Shown here one piece after another: positions 1-10,526 of a stretch of 64,000 bases of DNA. A program made the position numbers and the translations under genes. The stretch comes from Seminavis robusta. Taxonomy: Eukaryota > Bacillariophyta > Bacillariophyceae > Naviculales > Naviculaceae. Numbering within the stretch: the stretch's first letter is position 1; every line of letters begins with the position of its first letter. The DNA lies in assembly GCA_903772945.1 (NCBI GenBank), contig CAICTM010000073.1:62001-126000 (forward strand), in the 5' to 3' direction. Under the pieces are notes generated by a model. That model saw nothing but the letters and a program-made list of their open reading frames with translations, was not told the DNA's origin and did no database searches.

Positions 1-1
1 T

Positions 2-457
2 GATCATGCCGGCAAAGGATATATTATTGGTGGAGAAATGGCCATCAAGGGGAACAATCTCATGGATGGATGGCCCAATGGGGCCGCCTATGGTATGTCC
101 ACCGACAGCTCCATCAAAGAAGATCATCGATCCATGCCTACAAACGAAGTATTGGAATACGATCCCGTACTCAACCAATGGAATAATGATCTTCCTCCCG
201 TACCCGATAGTGGTTCTCGATGGGCTGGATCCAATTTTGTGATCGACAACTACATCTACGTCTTTAACGGTGTCATTCGAAAGGGACATTATCATTTTGG
301 AAACTTTACACAAGACTGGCCGCAACAGGGATGGCGCATGTATCTGGGGCCCGAATACTCCTTTACCACTCCAGGAGGATATGCTGGTCAGACAAAGACA
401 GCTACTAACACACAAGACTTAGTTGCGAGGGCATCCTTGCGAGGATCGTTTCCCTAA
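2..457 (+). CDS. Kelch-repeat beta-propeller protein, C-terminal part (5' end outside window)
   Basis: The open frame runs in from the left edge and stops with TAA at 455-457, giving about 151 residues. It begins with a GKGYIIGGE stretch, the di-glycine strand typical of a kelch repeat. A second unit has the spacing L-E-Y-D-P-x5-W followed by an IYVFNG strand. This supports a kelch or galactose-oxidase-like propeller with at least two blades visible. No catalytic residues can be assigned, so the function (scaffold, adaptor or secreted sugar-binding protein) is unknown. The last 30 residues are low complexity and do not look like another blade. The next gene lies on the opposite strand. The start, the number of blades and any signal peptide are outside the window. 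Confidence 0.6.
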   Translation, partial: DHAGKGYIIGGEMAIKGNNLMDGWPNGAAYGMSTDSSIKEDHRSMPTNEVLEYDPVLNQWNNDLPPVPDSGSRWAGSNFVIDNYIYVFNGVIRKGHYHFGNFTQDWPQQGWRMYLGPEYSFTTPGGYAGQTKTATNTQDLVARASLRGSFP

Positions 458-1341
458 AGCAAGGAAGCAATCAGCTAAAGTTGATATATATGCATGTTCA
501 CTTGAAGCTTAAATGTAGCAAGCAAAACCCTTTACGTGTAGATTCGATTCAACAATAGAAGTATATCAGTTGCCCGCCCCCCGGCGGATTTGTCAATGCA
601 ACGAAGGAGAGACCGAATAGTTCATCGGCAAGACGACTGTACCACAAAAAGGTTCTGGGTCGTCAAGAAGAGTGCAGAATCTTTGGGAGTCAGGTGTGCA
701 CACACTCCATGGTGGGTAGATGCAAGAAGGACTTAGCGGGGGCAATGCATGTTTGGCGAAACTTGATGCTTGCAAATCCATTTTGCATGATTATGACCAG
801 AATACCCTTAGATTCACTATCATTGATAATCAAGTGGCTCCCCGCCGTATTCGGTAAACTGGCTACTAGACCCCGCTTCGGGCCTCAGGTGACGATCAAA
901 ACGATTGAATGATTCATGAAACGCCTCACACGGAAAACCGAAGCTGCTTTTGCAGTCTCCGTTGCATGTACTGGTTCATGGTTCACCAGAATCGTCAACT
1001 CTCTCAGTGCTCCAGTTCGTCTTATCTTTGGGCAAGAACGTCTGCATATTTACAGTCCGCCCCAGCTCCTACAAGGGCTTTTCCGTACCATAGGTGCTTT
1101 TTGAATGGGGCTCGTTCTGTTGCGGTTCTACCGTACGTAACTCTGGCTAGCTAGGGCAACTTGATCACACGTATTTGATCCGCTTCCTCGCCTATGGCCT
1201 GCCTTTACGGCAACCTCTACGGTACAGCAGTACGCGTCTAGCTACAGGTAGTAGAGGGGACCAACCTCAATAACAGTTTGCATGACATGATCGTGGGAGT
1301 GTATCCCACACTTAACGTAGTGCATAAAAGTTTGTTTTTCA
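458..1341. other. Intergenic, no gene seen
   Basis: About 0.9 kb between the kelch gene and the converging LRR gene. Only short frames occur on either strand (under 85 codons) and none has recognisable protein character. It should hold both 3' untranslated regions. I see no repeat or RNA gene. Confidence 0.5.
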
Positions 1342-2601
1342 TCATGATCCTGCTTTGACAGGTTTGGAAATCAGAGCTCGAACTAATCCTGTTCCTCCTT
1401 CCGCCAAAGAAGAATTGGAACAGGCACAATCACATCCACACAAAACAGAGGTACAGTCAAAGCCAAGATAACAGGGCTGAGGGTACCACTCTGGCCCATA
1501 GGTACAAGACACATTCTGCAAGAAGCATTGCTCCTCTGGGATTGTGCCAGACAAGCCAGGGTTGCCTCTCAGATCCAGCTCACCCAAATTTGTCAAAAGG
1601 CCAAACTCGGATGGCACAGGTCCAGTCAACTGAGTTTGATACAACCACAACATTTCCAAAGCAGTGAGCTGTCCAAGCTCAGAAGGAAGTGTGCCAGTCA
1701 AGTGCTCTCCATAAATGGCCAAAAAGTCAATGCAGTCATCTCATACAATTCTGCTGGGAAGAGAGATGAAATTGATGTCTCAATATCATTATAAGCGAAC
1801 TCAAGGTGGGACAAGGAAGTCAACATGGTGATCTCTGCTGGAAAAGAAGGTGTCAATCCAGAAAGCTGGAGTTGGTTCAACCAAAGAGCAGTGAATTTAC
1901 CATGACTGTTGCATGGAGACAGCAAAGCATCTTCAATGAATTTTCCCTCACCATCGAAATATCCAAATCCACTCGAGAACCAGTTGCACTCATCCACTGT
2001 GCAATCCATCCATCGTTCCTTTATGAGGGGGTTCCAATTTTCTCCCTCAAATGCATAGAAAAAAGTAGACTAGCAAGAGCAAACAACTGCTCCTTTCTCC
2101 ATTCTGGTAGCCATGTGATGTTTTGATGATTCACAAGCCATTGCCATGCTTTCCATTGCGGAGTTTCACTGCCATTGTTCAGGCTAGAAAAGGTTTGCTT
2201 TGGTAGATTATTAAACAACAAGTCCAAAACTCCCGTGGGCGCTGATGATGGCGCTTCAGAAGGAGTCATGGAGCCAAAGACAGGAGGAGATGGTGTTTGG
2301 TACACAACAACTTTATCGTCTTTCCAGCAGTTCTAGCCACCGTCCCTATAATGACAGCCAGAGCACAGACTACCAGAAACAGGATAAAGAGGAATGTTTG
2401 ACTCCGTTTTTTTGTTTCTTGTTTCCTTTTCTCTTGTTCCTCCAAATGCACGGGATCTGCATGCATTAAATCTTCTGGGTCGTCCATGACTCGGTTAGCC
2501 ACTGCCAAATGGTCCATGGTAAAGCTTCTTGGGGGTGCCATCGTGCCATCAGGGCGGTTTCTTGCTGTTGCTGCTCGCGGTGACCACAGAAATGGCAACA
2601 T
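1342..2601 (-). pseudogene. LRR receptor-like membrane protein, broken by three single-base shifts
   Basis: Read on the minus strand, the product has the order seen in diatom LRR proteins: a charged cytoplasmic N-terminus, one membrane span (LFILFLVVCALAVII, about 2430-2385), a Pro/Ser stalk (PSEAPSSAPT), an alpha-helical cap with QLFALASL, a W-x-D-C-x-V-D-E-C-N-W cap motif, about four leucine-rich repeats (LTGTLPSELGQL, LTGPVPSEFGLL, LSGTIPEEQ) and a Cys-rich C-terminus with CGCDC. The frame changes three times, near 2313, 2045 and 1717. In each case the neighbouring frame continues the same protein directly and one base appears to be missing, in runs of A or T. It could be a decaying gene or a correct gene with homopolymer errors in the assembly. 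The start at 2601 is the first Met in the frame that leads into the membrane span; an earlier exon is possible. Confidence 0.7.
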
Positions 2602-3126
2602 GCAGACGGGTCGAGCTCTGTAGCATAGGTGGGATTGATGTCACTCGTGAACCACGTCATTGCTATCAATCAAATTCATTCGTGCATCTCTGATTCATTC
2701 ATATTTATTTTCTGTTGCGTGGATCTTTGGAGGCCGGGATCACGGAAGAAGTGGTGGTGTACCCATTATCACTACTTGGCTTGTTAATCCATGCAGTGAC
2801 TCAGCTTCTTGACCTGGAATACAAATGACATACATGTACACTGTAGCTGATGGCTTCCGATGTGAAAGATCTGATGATGGCAGTCTGACTGATGTGAGAG
2901 TTGACTTGTTGACTTTAAGAGCATCAGAGTTTCTCATAAATTCTGGTTCTGTTTACATCACTGTTGTCGACATTTCAAGTCTCTGACGTTCGTGTATACA
3001 ATAGTTGGCCATCCATCGTCTAAACCTACCGGTGCCGCATCCAAGAAGTACTCATAGCTATTCATAGCTGAAGAAAGAAAACGAGATATCCTCTTCACTT
3101 CACACTTTACAAGCAAACCACTGGAA
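2602..3126. other. Divergent intergenic region between LRR gene and aldo/keto reductase
   Basis: About 525 bp separating two genes that point away from each other, so it should contain both promoters. No convincing frame, repeat or RNA gene is visible. Confidence 0.5.
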
Positions 3127-4669
3127 TTGAATCCAATATCCAATCACCAGGCCATTACAATGACAATGACAACCAGCCGTACCAGTACTTCCCGCGTGAC
3201 CATTTGCGCCATTTTCGGTCTGCATTTCACAGCAGCATTCGTGCCAAGTTCTTCGGTATTGACGACGAGGAGACAGTACTGGTATCAGAGTGCCCCTCTT
3301 GCTGCCTATCTGGACGTGGAACTTGAAGAACCAGCCGCCAAATTGCCAAAACCGGTTGACACAGTCTCGTTGGGAACCTTGACAGTGCCACAAGTTGGAG
3401 TAGGAACCATCTCGTGGTCTGCGGATAAAGGTCAGACAGACGAAGTAGTCTATCTACACAAGGAAAAACTGGTTCAAATGGAACCCCTCTTGATCTCACA
3501 CTACCTTTTCTATTTACTCTGCCATTTTTATATTCATATCAGCTTCGGATCGGTATGAACTGGAACGACTAATGGAGACAGCAGCCCAGCACCCGAGTGG
3601 TCTCTTGTTGGATACCGCAGAGCGCTATGGATCCAACATCAAGACGGCATTTGGTTTGGGATGGGGTGAAACGGAGCGCCTTACTGGTAAACTCTTGTCC
3701 ACTGGTTCATCCTCATCATCATCCAACAATCACGACCCCGAAAAGACGATTGTCGCTACCAAATTCACTCCCAGTCCTTGGAGAACGACAGTCCAAAGCG
3801 TCGTTGAAGCCTGTCAGGATTCTAGACAACGGCTCATGGTGGACGGTGGCAGCAGTACTAATGCGGACCAACAACAACAACAACCTATTGATCTCTATCA
3901 GTTGCACATGCCAGACATTGTCCAGCCCATGGCCAAGCTAGGTCGGGCAGCGGCACCCAAGGACACCATTTACTGGGACGGATTGGCGGAATGCTATCAT
4001 CGGGGTCTCGTCAAGAATGTCGGAGTCTGCAACTACGGACCTACGTTGCTGATGCAGTGTCAAGAACACTTGGCGAAAAAGGGAGTTCCCTTGGCCAGCA
4101 ACCAGATTGGGTACAGTGTTCTGGGCCGTCACAATGGTGCTCAAGCTACGTTGGAAAAGGGCAAGGAGTTGGGTATTCAAACCCTGGCGTTCTTTCCGTT
4201 TGCCATGGGACTGCTCACGGGCAAGTACAACCACCAAAGCATTAACAACAACAATCTGCTGGAGAGTAGAAGTACATCGTCGTCGTCGCTGCGGTCGAGC
4301 AAACGATCCCGATTGGAAGAGTACGATCTGTACCGCTATGCCCTCGGTGACGGTGACAGCATTCCCAAGGGTGGAATCAGCAAGCTTTTGCAAGCCATGC
4401 AGGAGATTGCCGACGCCCACGACGCTACTCTGGCGCAGGTGGCGTTGAACTTTGTCATTTGCCAAGGAGGCATCCCCATTCCTGGTGCGCGTACAGAAGA
4501 GCAATACCTAGACAACATGGGCTCCATGGGATGGAGAATGAATGCTTCCGAACTGGCTCGACTGGAAGAAGAGAGCGACAAACTGGGCTTTGGATTTGAA
4601 GGAGCTGGCTTCAAGAGAACCAGTGAGAAGTTTGTTGGCTATGGTGTGGAAAAGTGGACCCTGAACTAA
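3127..4669 (+). CDS. Aldo/keto reductase, predicted plastid-targeted (two exons)
   Basis: A NAD(P)H-dependent reductase of the aldo/keto reductase superfamily. Exon 1 is 3127-3430 and exon 2 is 3543-4669. The 112-bp intron has a GTCAGA donor and a CAG acceptor, and splicing joins SADK to ASDRYELERLME in frame, giving 476 residues (465 if the Met at 3160 is used). The mature part shows the (beta/alpha)8-barrel signatures: LLDTAERYGS with the catalytic Asp and Tyr, the Lys in VATKF, and the His in LYQLHMPD. A later IPIPGARTEEQ strand fits the cofactor-phosphate loop. The N-terminus reads as a signal peptide ending in TAAFVPSS, a good match to the diatom ASAFAP-type plastid cleavage motif, followed by a transit-like stretch. 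The substrate is unknown. An Asn/Ser-rich insert lies near residues 260-285. The start choice between 3127 and 3160 is uncertain. Confidence 0.85.
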
Positions 4670-6395
4670 TTTATGGCAGGCCATAGCCTGTCTGAGGGCC
4701 AACTACTGAGCAAGCAAAGAAGGAGCAGTGTTGGAGTAATACGTACATCACATCAAGCAAGAACTCATCGACTATCCTCTCTCTTTCACCCAAGAGCAGA
4801 TTGATTATGCCGTCCAATAGACATCAGCACATGCATACTGTACCGTACATACATAAGTAACCTAAATCCGCTTTAGAGAACAAATAAAATCAGCACGCCC
4901 TGTTTGAAATGATCCCTTTTTTTATTAATGACATGTAATTCTGGCTATCTAGTAGACTGACTCTACCTACGGTACCAGTCTAGCTAGAAGCAACCACAGG
5001 ATTGATTCAAGATACAATGATATCAGGAAAGAATCCTTTCAACACAGTCCAGCCCAGAGGAAGTGAATGCCAACCAGCAACCATGCAAAAGCTTCGCGGA
5101 GTTCGTGCCCGGCCATGGCGTGTGCCCAGATTCGTGATTTGCTTTTGTGAAGGCAACCATGAGACCCCGCGCTCAGGAAGGCTCGTGTGTTTTCATAATG
5201 GCTACCTAGTCTACTAGTCTAGATGAATTCAAAAATTTTAGTAGACTAGAGAACTCATTCGAGAATCTTCTTCCGCTTCCTCATTTTTTCTTTCGGATGC
5301 ATGATCGACGATGAAAATGACAATCACACGGGGTGGTTGGACTGGAAGTTCAAGTACGTGTAGTGGTATCACAGCAAGCGCGCCCCTGAGCGAATCGCAA
5401 ATGTTCCATTTGAACTTGGGTTTGACATTCGTGGAGAGGACAACTTGAATTCTTGGTACTAGATTGTCTTGCGGCGGGATCGGCGACAATGGCGGTGGAT
5501 TCAGAAGTGTGGATCTGGACGTGTGGAACGCAAGATGGCGGCGAGAATCGAATCAACGCGTAGGATCTGTCATTTTCGGTACCGGTTCTACTGTACTATT
5601 CTCAATAGTCAACCAAAGAGACGACCAAGATGATCCTGAACTCTATCCAGCAGCGGCCATCAGTCAAGCCATTCAAGTCTCCAATGCGTGTCCACAAAAC
5701 AGTATTCGAGGAATCGCCTTGTCGTTCACCAATAACAGCAATAGCAATAATATTGCTACTTCAAATACTGGAATGGCAGCTGTGGTGCAGGCATTGCAGC
5801 TAGGGCCAACATTACATTGCCGCCATCATTCAAGCACGACCAGTGTTGTCAGCTTTGTATCTCAGACTCGAATCATATTTCATGACTAGTCTACGTGGGG
5901 GGCAGATGCAGCCATGGAATCACTTGGGGTACCGGTTGAACAACAATTCCAATCCGACTGACTCGACTCGCAAGAGCGGATATCTGGGTATTGGCATCCT
6001 ATTTGGCGGTAGACATGGCCATGCCTGGAGGACAGGCTATCAACAGACCATTCGTGCCATTTACACACTACGAAAGGAGAAACTGCCCCACTAACGATCC
6101 CAGACGAGGACCGGATCCAGAACTATGCTTTTTCCAAGAGCACCTTACTTTACGCCTAGCTAGTCACTGTACCATGGTACTGTAACTCATACATGTACCG
6201 AACTCAACAATCAACCTCGGAGCCGCCGTTGCCAAGACCATTAGTGATATTTTCACAGCCACCTGGTGAAACGAAATACAGTGTTGCCAATTGAGCTAGT
6301 AGTATAGCTGGGTGATCTAATCGCTATGAACAGCAACAAGAGGATTTTTGTGTGGATTGACTAAAACCACCAGTGGTTTCTCCTCTCACACAAAA
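4670..6395. other. Mostly non-coding; one unassigned open frame at 5447-5889
   Basis: About 1.7 kb without a gene I can defend. A 147-codon plus-strand frame at 5447-5889 has a partly protein-like middle (GSVIFGTGSTVLFSIVNQ, then AISQAIQVSNACPQNSIRG). It lacks an ATG near its start, has no family I recognise, and breaks into other frames downstream near 5890-6090. It may be a gene fragment. Short CTAG and GGTACC palindromes are frequent here. Confidence 0.35.
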
Positions 6396-7049
6396 TGAAT
6401 CGAATATTATTGGATGGCGCTCTGCTCTGCTCCTCTATTACGATGACGCTGAGCAACAGTGCTGTTGCTCAGTGCAACCAACAGCAAGTAGACAGGTTAT
6501 TATGCAACATGATGGTCCGTAGCAAAAGTCAAGTGATTCAGCCATGATGCTCTGACCAAGATACGTGTATTTCTACTGTCAGCCACTCTCTCTCTCACAA
6601 GGGGCACCGCAATGGAGACAAGAGAGTCAATAATGCTAACTTTACAGGGCTCCAAACTAAAGTTTACGAATAAGTCAGATGGCATACGTACAGTAATAAC
6701 TGATTGCTCACTATACTGAATGATTCATTGATCATCCCGTACCACTCAAAAGCCATGGTACTAGTACAACAACTAGCTAGACGATCGCAACAAGGATCCC
6801 ACCACCGGACAGGTTTCCTGCACATTTGTCAGCCGGGATTCCGGGGACAACGATGCTCTTCCTCCGAGATTTTTAAAAAAAGGATGCGCTGATCACAATG
6901 ACGGATGTTGGGTATCGGCTGGGGGCACGCGACAATGTGCAGACTGGAAGATCGAGTGTACCGTAGCACCGGAAGACAGTTCGATTGGAAGTTTAGGGAA
7001 ACGATATATTGTCATGAATGGGGATGGAGGAAACGGCAACGAGAGCTGA
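6396..7049 (+). CDS. Possible small secreted Cys-rich protein (split gene, tentative)
   Basis: Two pieces suggest one secreted protein. A frame starting at 6396 reads MNRILLDGALL, a hydrophobic stretch and SNSAVAQC, a plausible signal peptide, and stops at 6548. A second open stretch at 6777-7049 has no ATG near its start but looks clearly coding: it contains TGQVSCTF, GCADHNDGCWVSAGG, RQCADWKIEC and KRYIVMNGDG, and ends with TGA. Seven cysteines in about 90 residues suggest an extracellular disulfide-bonded module. An intron between the pieces is likely, but I could not fix its borders. The stop lies only 30 bp before the terminal repeat of the downstream transposon, so that insertion sits in or near the 3' untranslated region. 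No family was recognised. Confidence 0.35.
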
Positions 7050-7078
7050 ATACCTCGGCAGTCTATCTGCCTGAGGTG

Positions 7079-7123
7079 CGTTCCTAACCAAACTCCATGT
7101 GTGTCCTCCGTGCATACGCGAAA
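7079..7123 (+). repeat. Left terminal inverted repeat of the transposon
   Basis: Starts with CGTTCCTAACCA and carries the inner block CCTCCGTGCATACGCGAAA at 7105-7123. Both blocks recur inverted at the right end. Confidence 0.8.
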
Positions 7124-7183
7124 CACATTTATTTTCATCGATTTATTTAGGCGTACGTATCAAGATTTCATTCCTATCCACAT

Positions 7184-7254
7184 ACGCGGTACGCGAACAC
7201 GAAAGAATCCCCAACTCTAACGCGGTACGCGAACGCGAACAATCCCCAACTCTA
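7184..7254 (+). repeat. Two tandem ~36-bp subterminal repeats
   Basis: Two near-identical units, 7184-7219 and 7220-7254, each begin ACGCGGTACGCGAAC and end AATCCCCAACTCTA. They lie between the left terminus and the transposase start, where transposase-binding repeats or the promoter would be expected. That role is inferred from position only. Confidence 0.75.
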
Positions 7255-7381
7255 ACGAAAATCGTCAACACGAAAATCGAAAAGCGAGAGGTAGTAATAC
7301 AACTGTAATAAAAGTGAGAACACAGTAACTCTACCACCGTTGTTGCTAGCACCGTCGTTGTCGTGTAGTTACTCTGCCGTA

Positions 7382-8623
7382 ATGGACTTCAATGATGAGG
7401 AATACGAACAAGATGTGGCGTTGCTTCTGCAACTATCGATTCTTATGGTTGGTCTTCTACTGTGTCTACCAGGCGAACCCAGAAATCCGTCCATTTTTGA
7501 ACAACGGTTGCATTGGGATCGGTATTGCCAGAAACATCAGAAACGTACCACCTTTGCTAGACGACTCCGGATGCGCAAAGAGAGCTTTGACAAGTTGCTT
7601 TCGTTCATAGTCGACGACCTGCTTGTAAATGAGACCCAAGCCGTGCGAAGGGGTGGTTCCATCATTCCCGAACTGTGCCTCTACTGTACGATTAGATACT
7701 TAGCCGGTGGCTCCTACCTTGATATTACGGACATCGCTGGAATTTCACAAAGCTCGTTCTATCGAGTCCTATGGAAGACAATTACGGCATTATGCAAGTG
7801 TCCGCAGTTGAAGATTCGATTCCCCCGTACTCAACAGGAAATAAAGAGTGCAATAGACGGCTTTGCCGGGATATCCGATGGGGCTGCCATACATAACTGT
7901 GTTGGTGTGGTTGATGGCTATCTTATGCGTATCAAAGTTCCGGCAAAGAAGGAAACCGGTAACATCCGAAGCTTCTTCTCGGGTCACTACCAGTGCTATG
8001 GAGTTAATATCCAGGCCGTAGCGGACCACCATTCTCGGTTCATCTTCTTTGCCTATGCCGCTCCTGGTGTCTCGGATGACCGTAATGCTATGCGGCAATG
8101 TGCTTTACAAAATTTGGTGGAGTCACTTCCACTCGGTACTTGCGTAATTGGCGATGCTGCGTATATCCCAACAGAGCACATGGTACCGGTGTACCAGGGT
8201 TCAGACAAACTGATCCCACTCTACGACAATTTCAACTTTTACGCTAGTCAGTGCCGCATACGGGTGGAGATGGCTTTCGGCATGATGCAGATGAAATGGG
8301 GTTTACTATCGCGTCCTATTGGCTGTTCATTGAAGAACATGATATGGCTGGCGCAGGCTATAGCTCGCCTACACAACTTTTGTATTAATGAGCGACTCGA
8401 AACGGCGGGCCCAACGACAGAGCCTGCCACCAATGTGAACGGCACTGGCTACATTCCCAGCGTTCCGCATGATGTGAATGGTGATCCTGTACGACTTGAC
8501 AATGTTTATTCGAGCTGTGAGGGGATGTCGTACCTACGGGAATTCATGGCCAACAGAGTCAAGCGCCTACAGCTGAAAAGACCGTCGCGCAACAAAAAAC
8601 GTAGAAGGGAAGAAGCATCGTAA
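7382..8623 (+). CDS. PIF/Harbinger-type DDE transposase
   Basis: A single-exon ORF of about 413 residues from the Met at 7382 (MDFNDEEYEQD); this start follows the frame's first strong acidic N-terminus, while an upstream in-frame CTG or TTG adds only noise. The catalytic triad of the DDE_4-type nuclease is visible: Asp in CVGVVDGYLMRI, Asp in CVIGDAAYIP, and Glu in RIRVEMAFGMMQMKWGLL. An N-terminal helix-turn-helix-like region (RMRKESFDKLLSF, then ISQSSFYRVLWKTI) fits the DNA-recognition part. The C-terminus is basic (LKRPSRNKKRRR) and may act as a nuclear localisation signal. It is the catalytic enzyme that cuts and joins the element ends. No stop codon or frameshift interrupts it, so it may still be active. 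Confidence 0.9.
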   Translation: MDFNDEEYEQDVALLLQLSILMVGLLLCLPGEPRNPSIFEQRLHWDRYCQKHQKRTTFARRLRMRKESFDKLLSFIVDDLLVNETQAVRRGGSIIPELCLYCTIRYLAGGSYLDITDIAGISQSSFYRVLWKTITALCKCPQLKIRFPRTQQEIKSAIDGFAGISDGAAIHNCVGVVDGYLMRIKVPAKKETGNIRSFFSGHYQCYGVNIQAVADHHSRFIFFAYAAPGVSDDRNAMRQCALQNLVESLPLGTCVIGDAAYIPTEHMVPVYQGSDKLIPLYDNFNFYASQCRIRVEMAFGMMQMKWGLLSRPIGCSLKNMIWLAQAIARLHNFCINERLETAGPTTEPATNVNGTGYIPSVPHDVNGDPVRLDNVYSSCEGMSYLREFMANRVKRLQLKRPSRNKKRRREEAS

Positions 8624-8662
8624 CACAGTAATCACACCTATATATTATTCCGTTCCTATATA

Positions 8663-10453
8663 TTAATATTCCGTTCCGACAATGAGGGAAGATTCAGCCG
8701 GAATGTTCAACTTCTTTTCGAGTCGACCAAGTCGAATTTCCATGACTCTCGCAAGGGGAGCCTTGGAGGAGTCACCGCTCTTTATTTCCTCCACGATTTT
8801 CAGGTATTGGTTGCCCACGGCCAGATAGCCGTCCCACTGATTCGTTTCCGCCGCATCCTCCGTATTCTCTTTCCTTTGGCCAATGGATTCTTTCAGGTCG
8901 GAACTGACGCTGGTGAGCGATTCAATGGCGTCTGCCACGGCTTGTTTGCCGCCTTTACCGGCGGCATCAGCACTTCCTGTCATATCGACCGTGGAATCAC
9001 TCTTCAAACAGGCTTCGAGAAACGTGGCAAATTTCCCTTCAATTGTGGGATGGAGTTTGCAGAGATAGGCACAATAGTACACCGCTATGGCAGGTACGGC
9101 TGCCATTCCCTTCCGAGGAGTACACCACCTCTTCACTACGCAATAAGTCCATATGTCATTGCTATGGTGGCCCGATATCTTCATTTGTGCAAGACAATTA
9201 TCCTTGGACTTCATCAAGTCGCTCATCAGCCGCTGAACTGACTTGTTGTTCTGGTCACGGTAAATGTCATTTAAGTTGAAACCGAATTCGGCACTGTACG
9301 CAAGTAGATGTTCGTCTTCCCCCTCCTGGAGACCCAAGACGTCGTCAAACAACCTTTCCGCAACCGTCTCATTCGTCTCATTCATGTGCTCTGAAACGAG
9401 AAGCCAAAAGTCCTTGAACGGATTTCCGGTCACACCCTCCTGTGAAAGAGGCTCCCGTTCGAATTCCTTTCGATTATTGCTGTCGTTGAGTGAGACGAAG
9501 AAAGGGTAAATAGTAGGATGGAAGCAGATATTGAGGACTTTGACGAGAGTGTTGATCCTCTTGGCTAAGGGGTCCAACGCAAGGTTTGAAACTGTCGTGT
9601 CGTTGTACATGGTTCCCATCTCAATACTTCGGGCAATCTCCTTCCTAGCATCGAACATTTTCATGTTGCCTCCTCCCTTGACTTGACACTTCAGACAAAG
9701 TTCACGGATCTGTGTGCTAGTGAATTTTGCCAGATCAAATGTCATTTCGTTTGGTTCCCCTTTGTCGTAGACCAACGTCTTGGCCACACGGTACATCTCC
9801 TTATCGCTGGGATTCTCTTCTTCCCCGCAGACAATTTGCTTTTTCAAGGGGTCGTACTTGTCGATCACAACTTTGATACGCCGTGCCTGCTTAGCGTCGG
9901 CTGCCTTCTTAGCATTTTTCTCGTCCTCTTTCTTCTTCTTTTGTTCGGCCTTCGCTGCTTCCCTGATGACCTTTTGCTCAGCCTTTCGCTCAGCCGGGGA
10001 TGCAGAACGGATAGCCGGGGATGCAGACCTAGAATGGACAGCAGGCGAAGGGGAGCTAGCAGCACGATACCGTGGCGGCCGCTCCCGTGACTCTTGCGCT
10101 TTGAGTTGTCCCATGTACATATCTTGGGCAATCGGATCTTCGTAATAAGGCAGCGGTGGTAGCGGCACTGTAAGGGCTCGCTGTTGGTGGAGTTGCTGCA
10201 TCTGCATCTGGCGTTGTTGCTGAAGATCCCACAAGCTAAGACGTGGACGCCCACCATCAAGGTAATTTCTGTTTAAGGGAACTGGGGCCGCTGTCGCTGT
10301 GGGAATTGAGGCTGCTGTTGCGACTGGAATGACTGGGGCTGCAGCCAATACTTCGGCTTCCTCTTCGTCTCTCTTCCTCTTGTGCCGCTCATCAGACTCC
10401 CGCATTCTCCGTTCTATATCAAGGCTAGAGCCATCGCTATCATCTGAAGCCAT
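8663..10453 (-). CDS. Transposon companion protein, function unknown (596 aa)
   Basis: An uninterrupted 596-codon ORF converging on the transposase and separated from it by about 40 bp, inside the same inverted repeats. Other PIF/Harbinger elements encode a second Myb/SANT-like protein that helps the transposase enter the nucleus and bind the ends; I infer a similar role. Visible parts: an acidic, then Arg/Lys-rich N-terminus (RHKRKRDEEEAE), a Gln-rich stretch near residues 78-92, a Ser/Pro/Arg segment near 135-155, a highly charged coiled-coil-like block (about 155-195), and an all-helical C-terminal half. A PFKDFWLLVSEHMNE segment has the spaced W and N pattern of a Myb-like helix, but I do not see a full three-Trp Myb repeat. 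The start Met directly abuts a CAACGA microsatellite. Confidence 0.75.
   Translation of the reverse strand: MASDDSDGSSLDIERRMRESDERHKRKRDEEEAEVLAAAPVIPVATAASIPTATAAPVPLNRNYLDGGRPRLSLWDLQQQRQMQMQQLHQQRALTVPLPPLPYYEDPIAQDMYMGQLKAQESRERPPRYRAASSPSPAVHSRSASPAIRSASPAERKAEQKVIREAAKAEQKKKKEDEKNAKKAADAKQARRIKVVIDKYDPLKKQIVCGEEENPSDKEMYRVAKTLVYDKGEPNEMTFDLAKFTSTQIRELCLKCQVKGGGNMKMFDARKEIARSIEMGTMYNDTTVSNLALDPLAKRINTLVKVLNICFHPTIYPFFVSLNDSNNRKEFEREPLSQEGVTGNPFKDFWLLVSEHMNETNETVAERLFDDVLGLQEGEDEHLLAYSAEFGFNLNDIYRDQNNKSVQRLMSDLMKSKDNCLAQMKISGHHSNDIWTYCVVKRWCTPRKGMAAVPAIAVYYCAYLCKLHPTIEGKFATFLEACLKSDSTVDMTGSADAAGKGGKQAVADAIESLTSVSSDLKESIGQRKENTEDAAETNQWDGYLAVGNQYLKIVEEIKSGDSSKAPLARVMEIRLGRLEKKLNIPAESSLIVGTEY

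Positions 10454-10526
<73 letters not shown>
10454..10526. repeat. (CAACGA)n hexanucleotide microsatellite
   Basis: About twelve uninterrupted copies of the 6-bp unit lie directly upstream of the start codon of the minus-strand companion ORF, so they would be in its 5' leader or proximal promoter. Confidence 0.95.
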
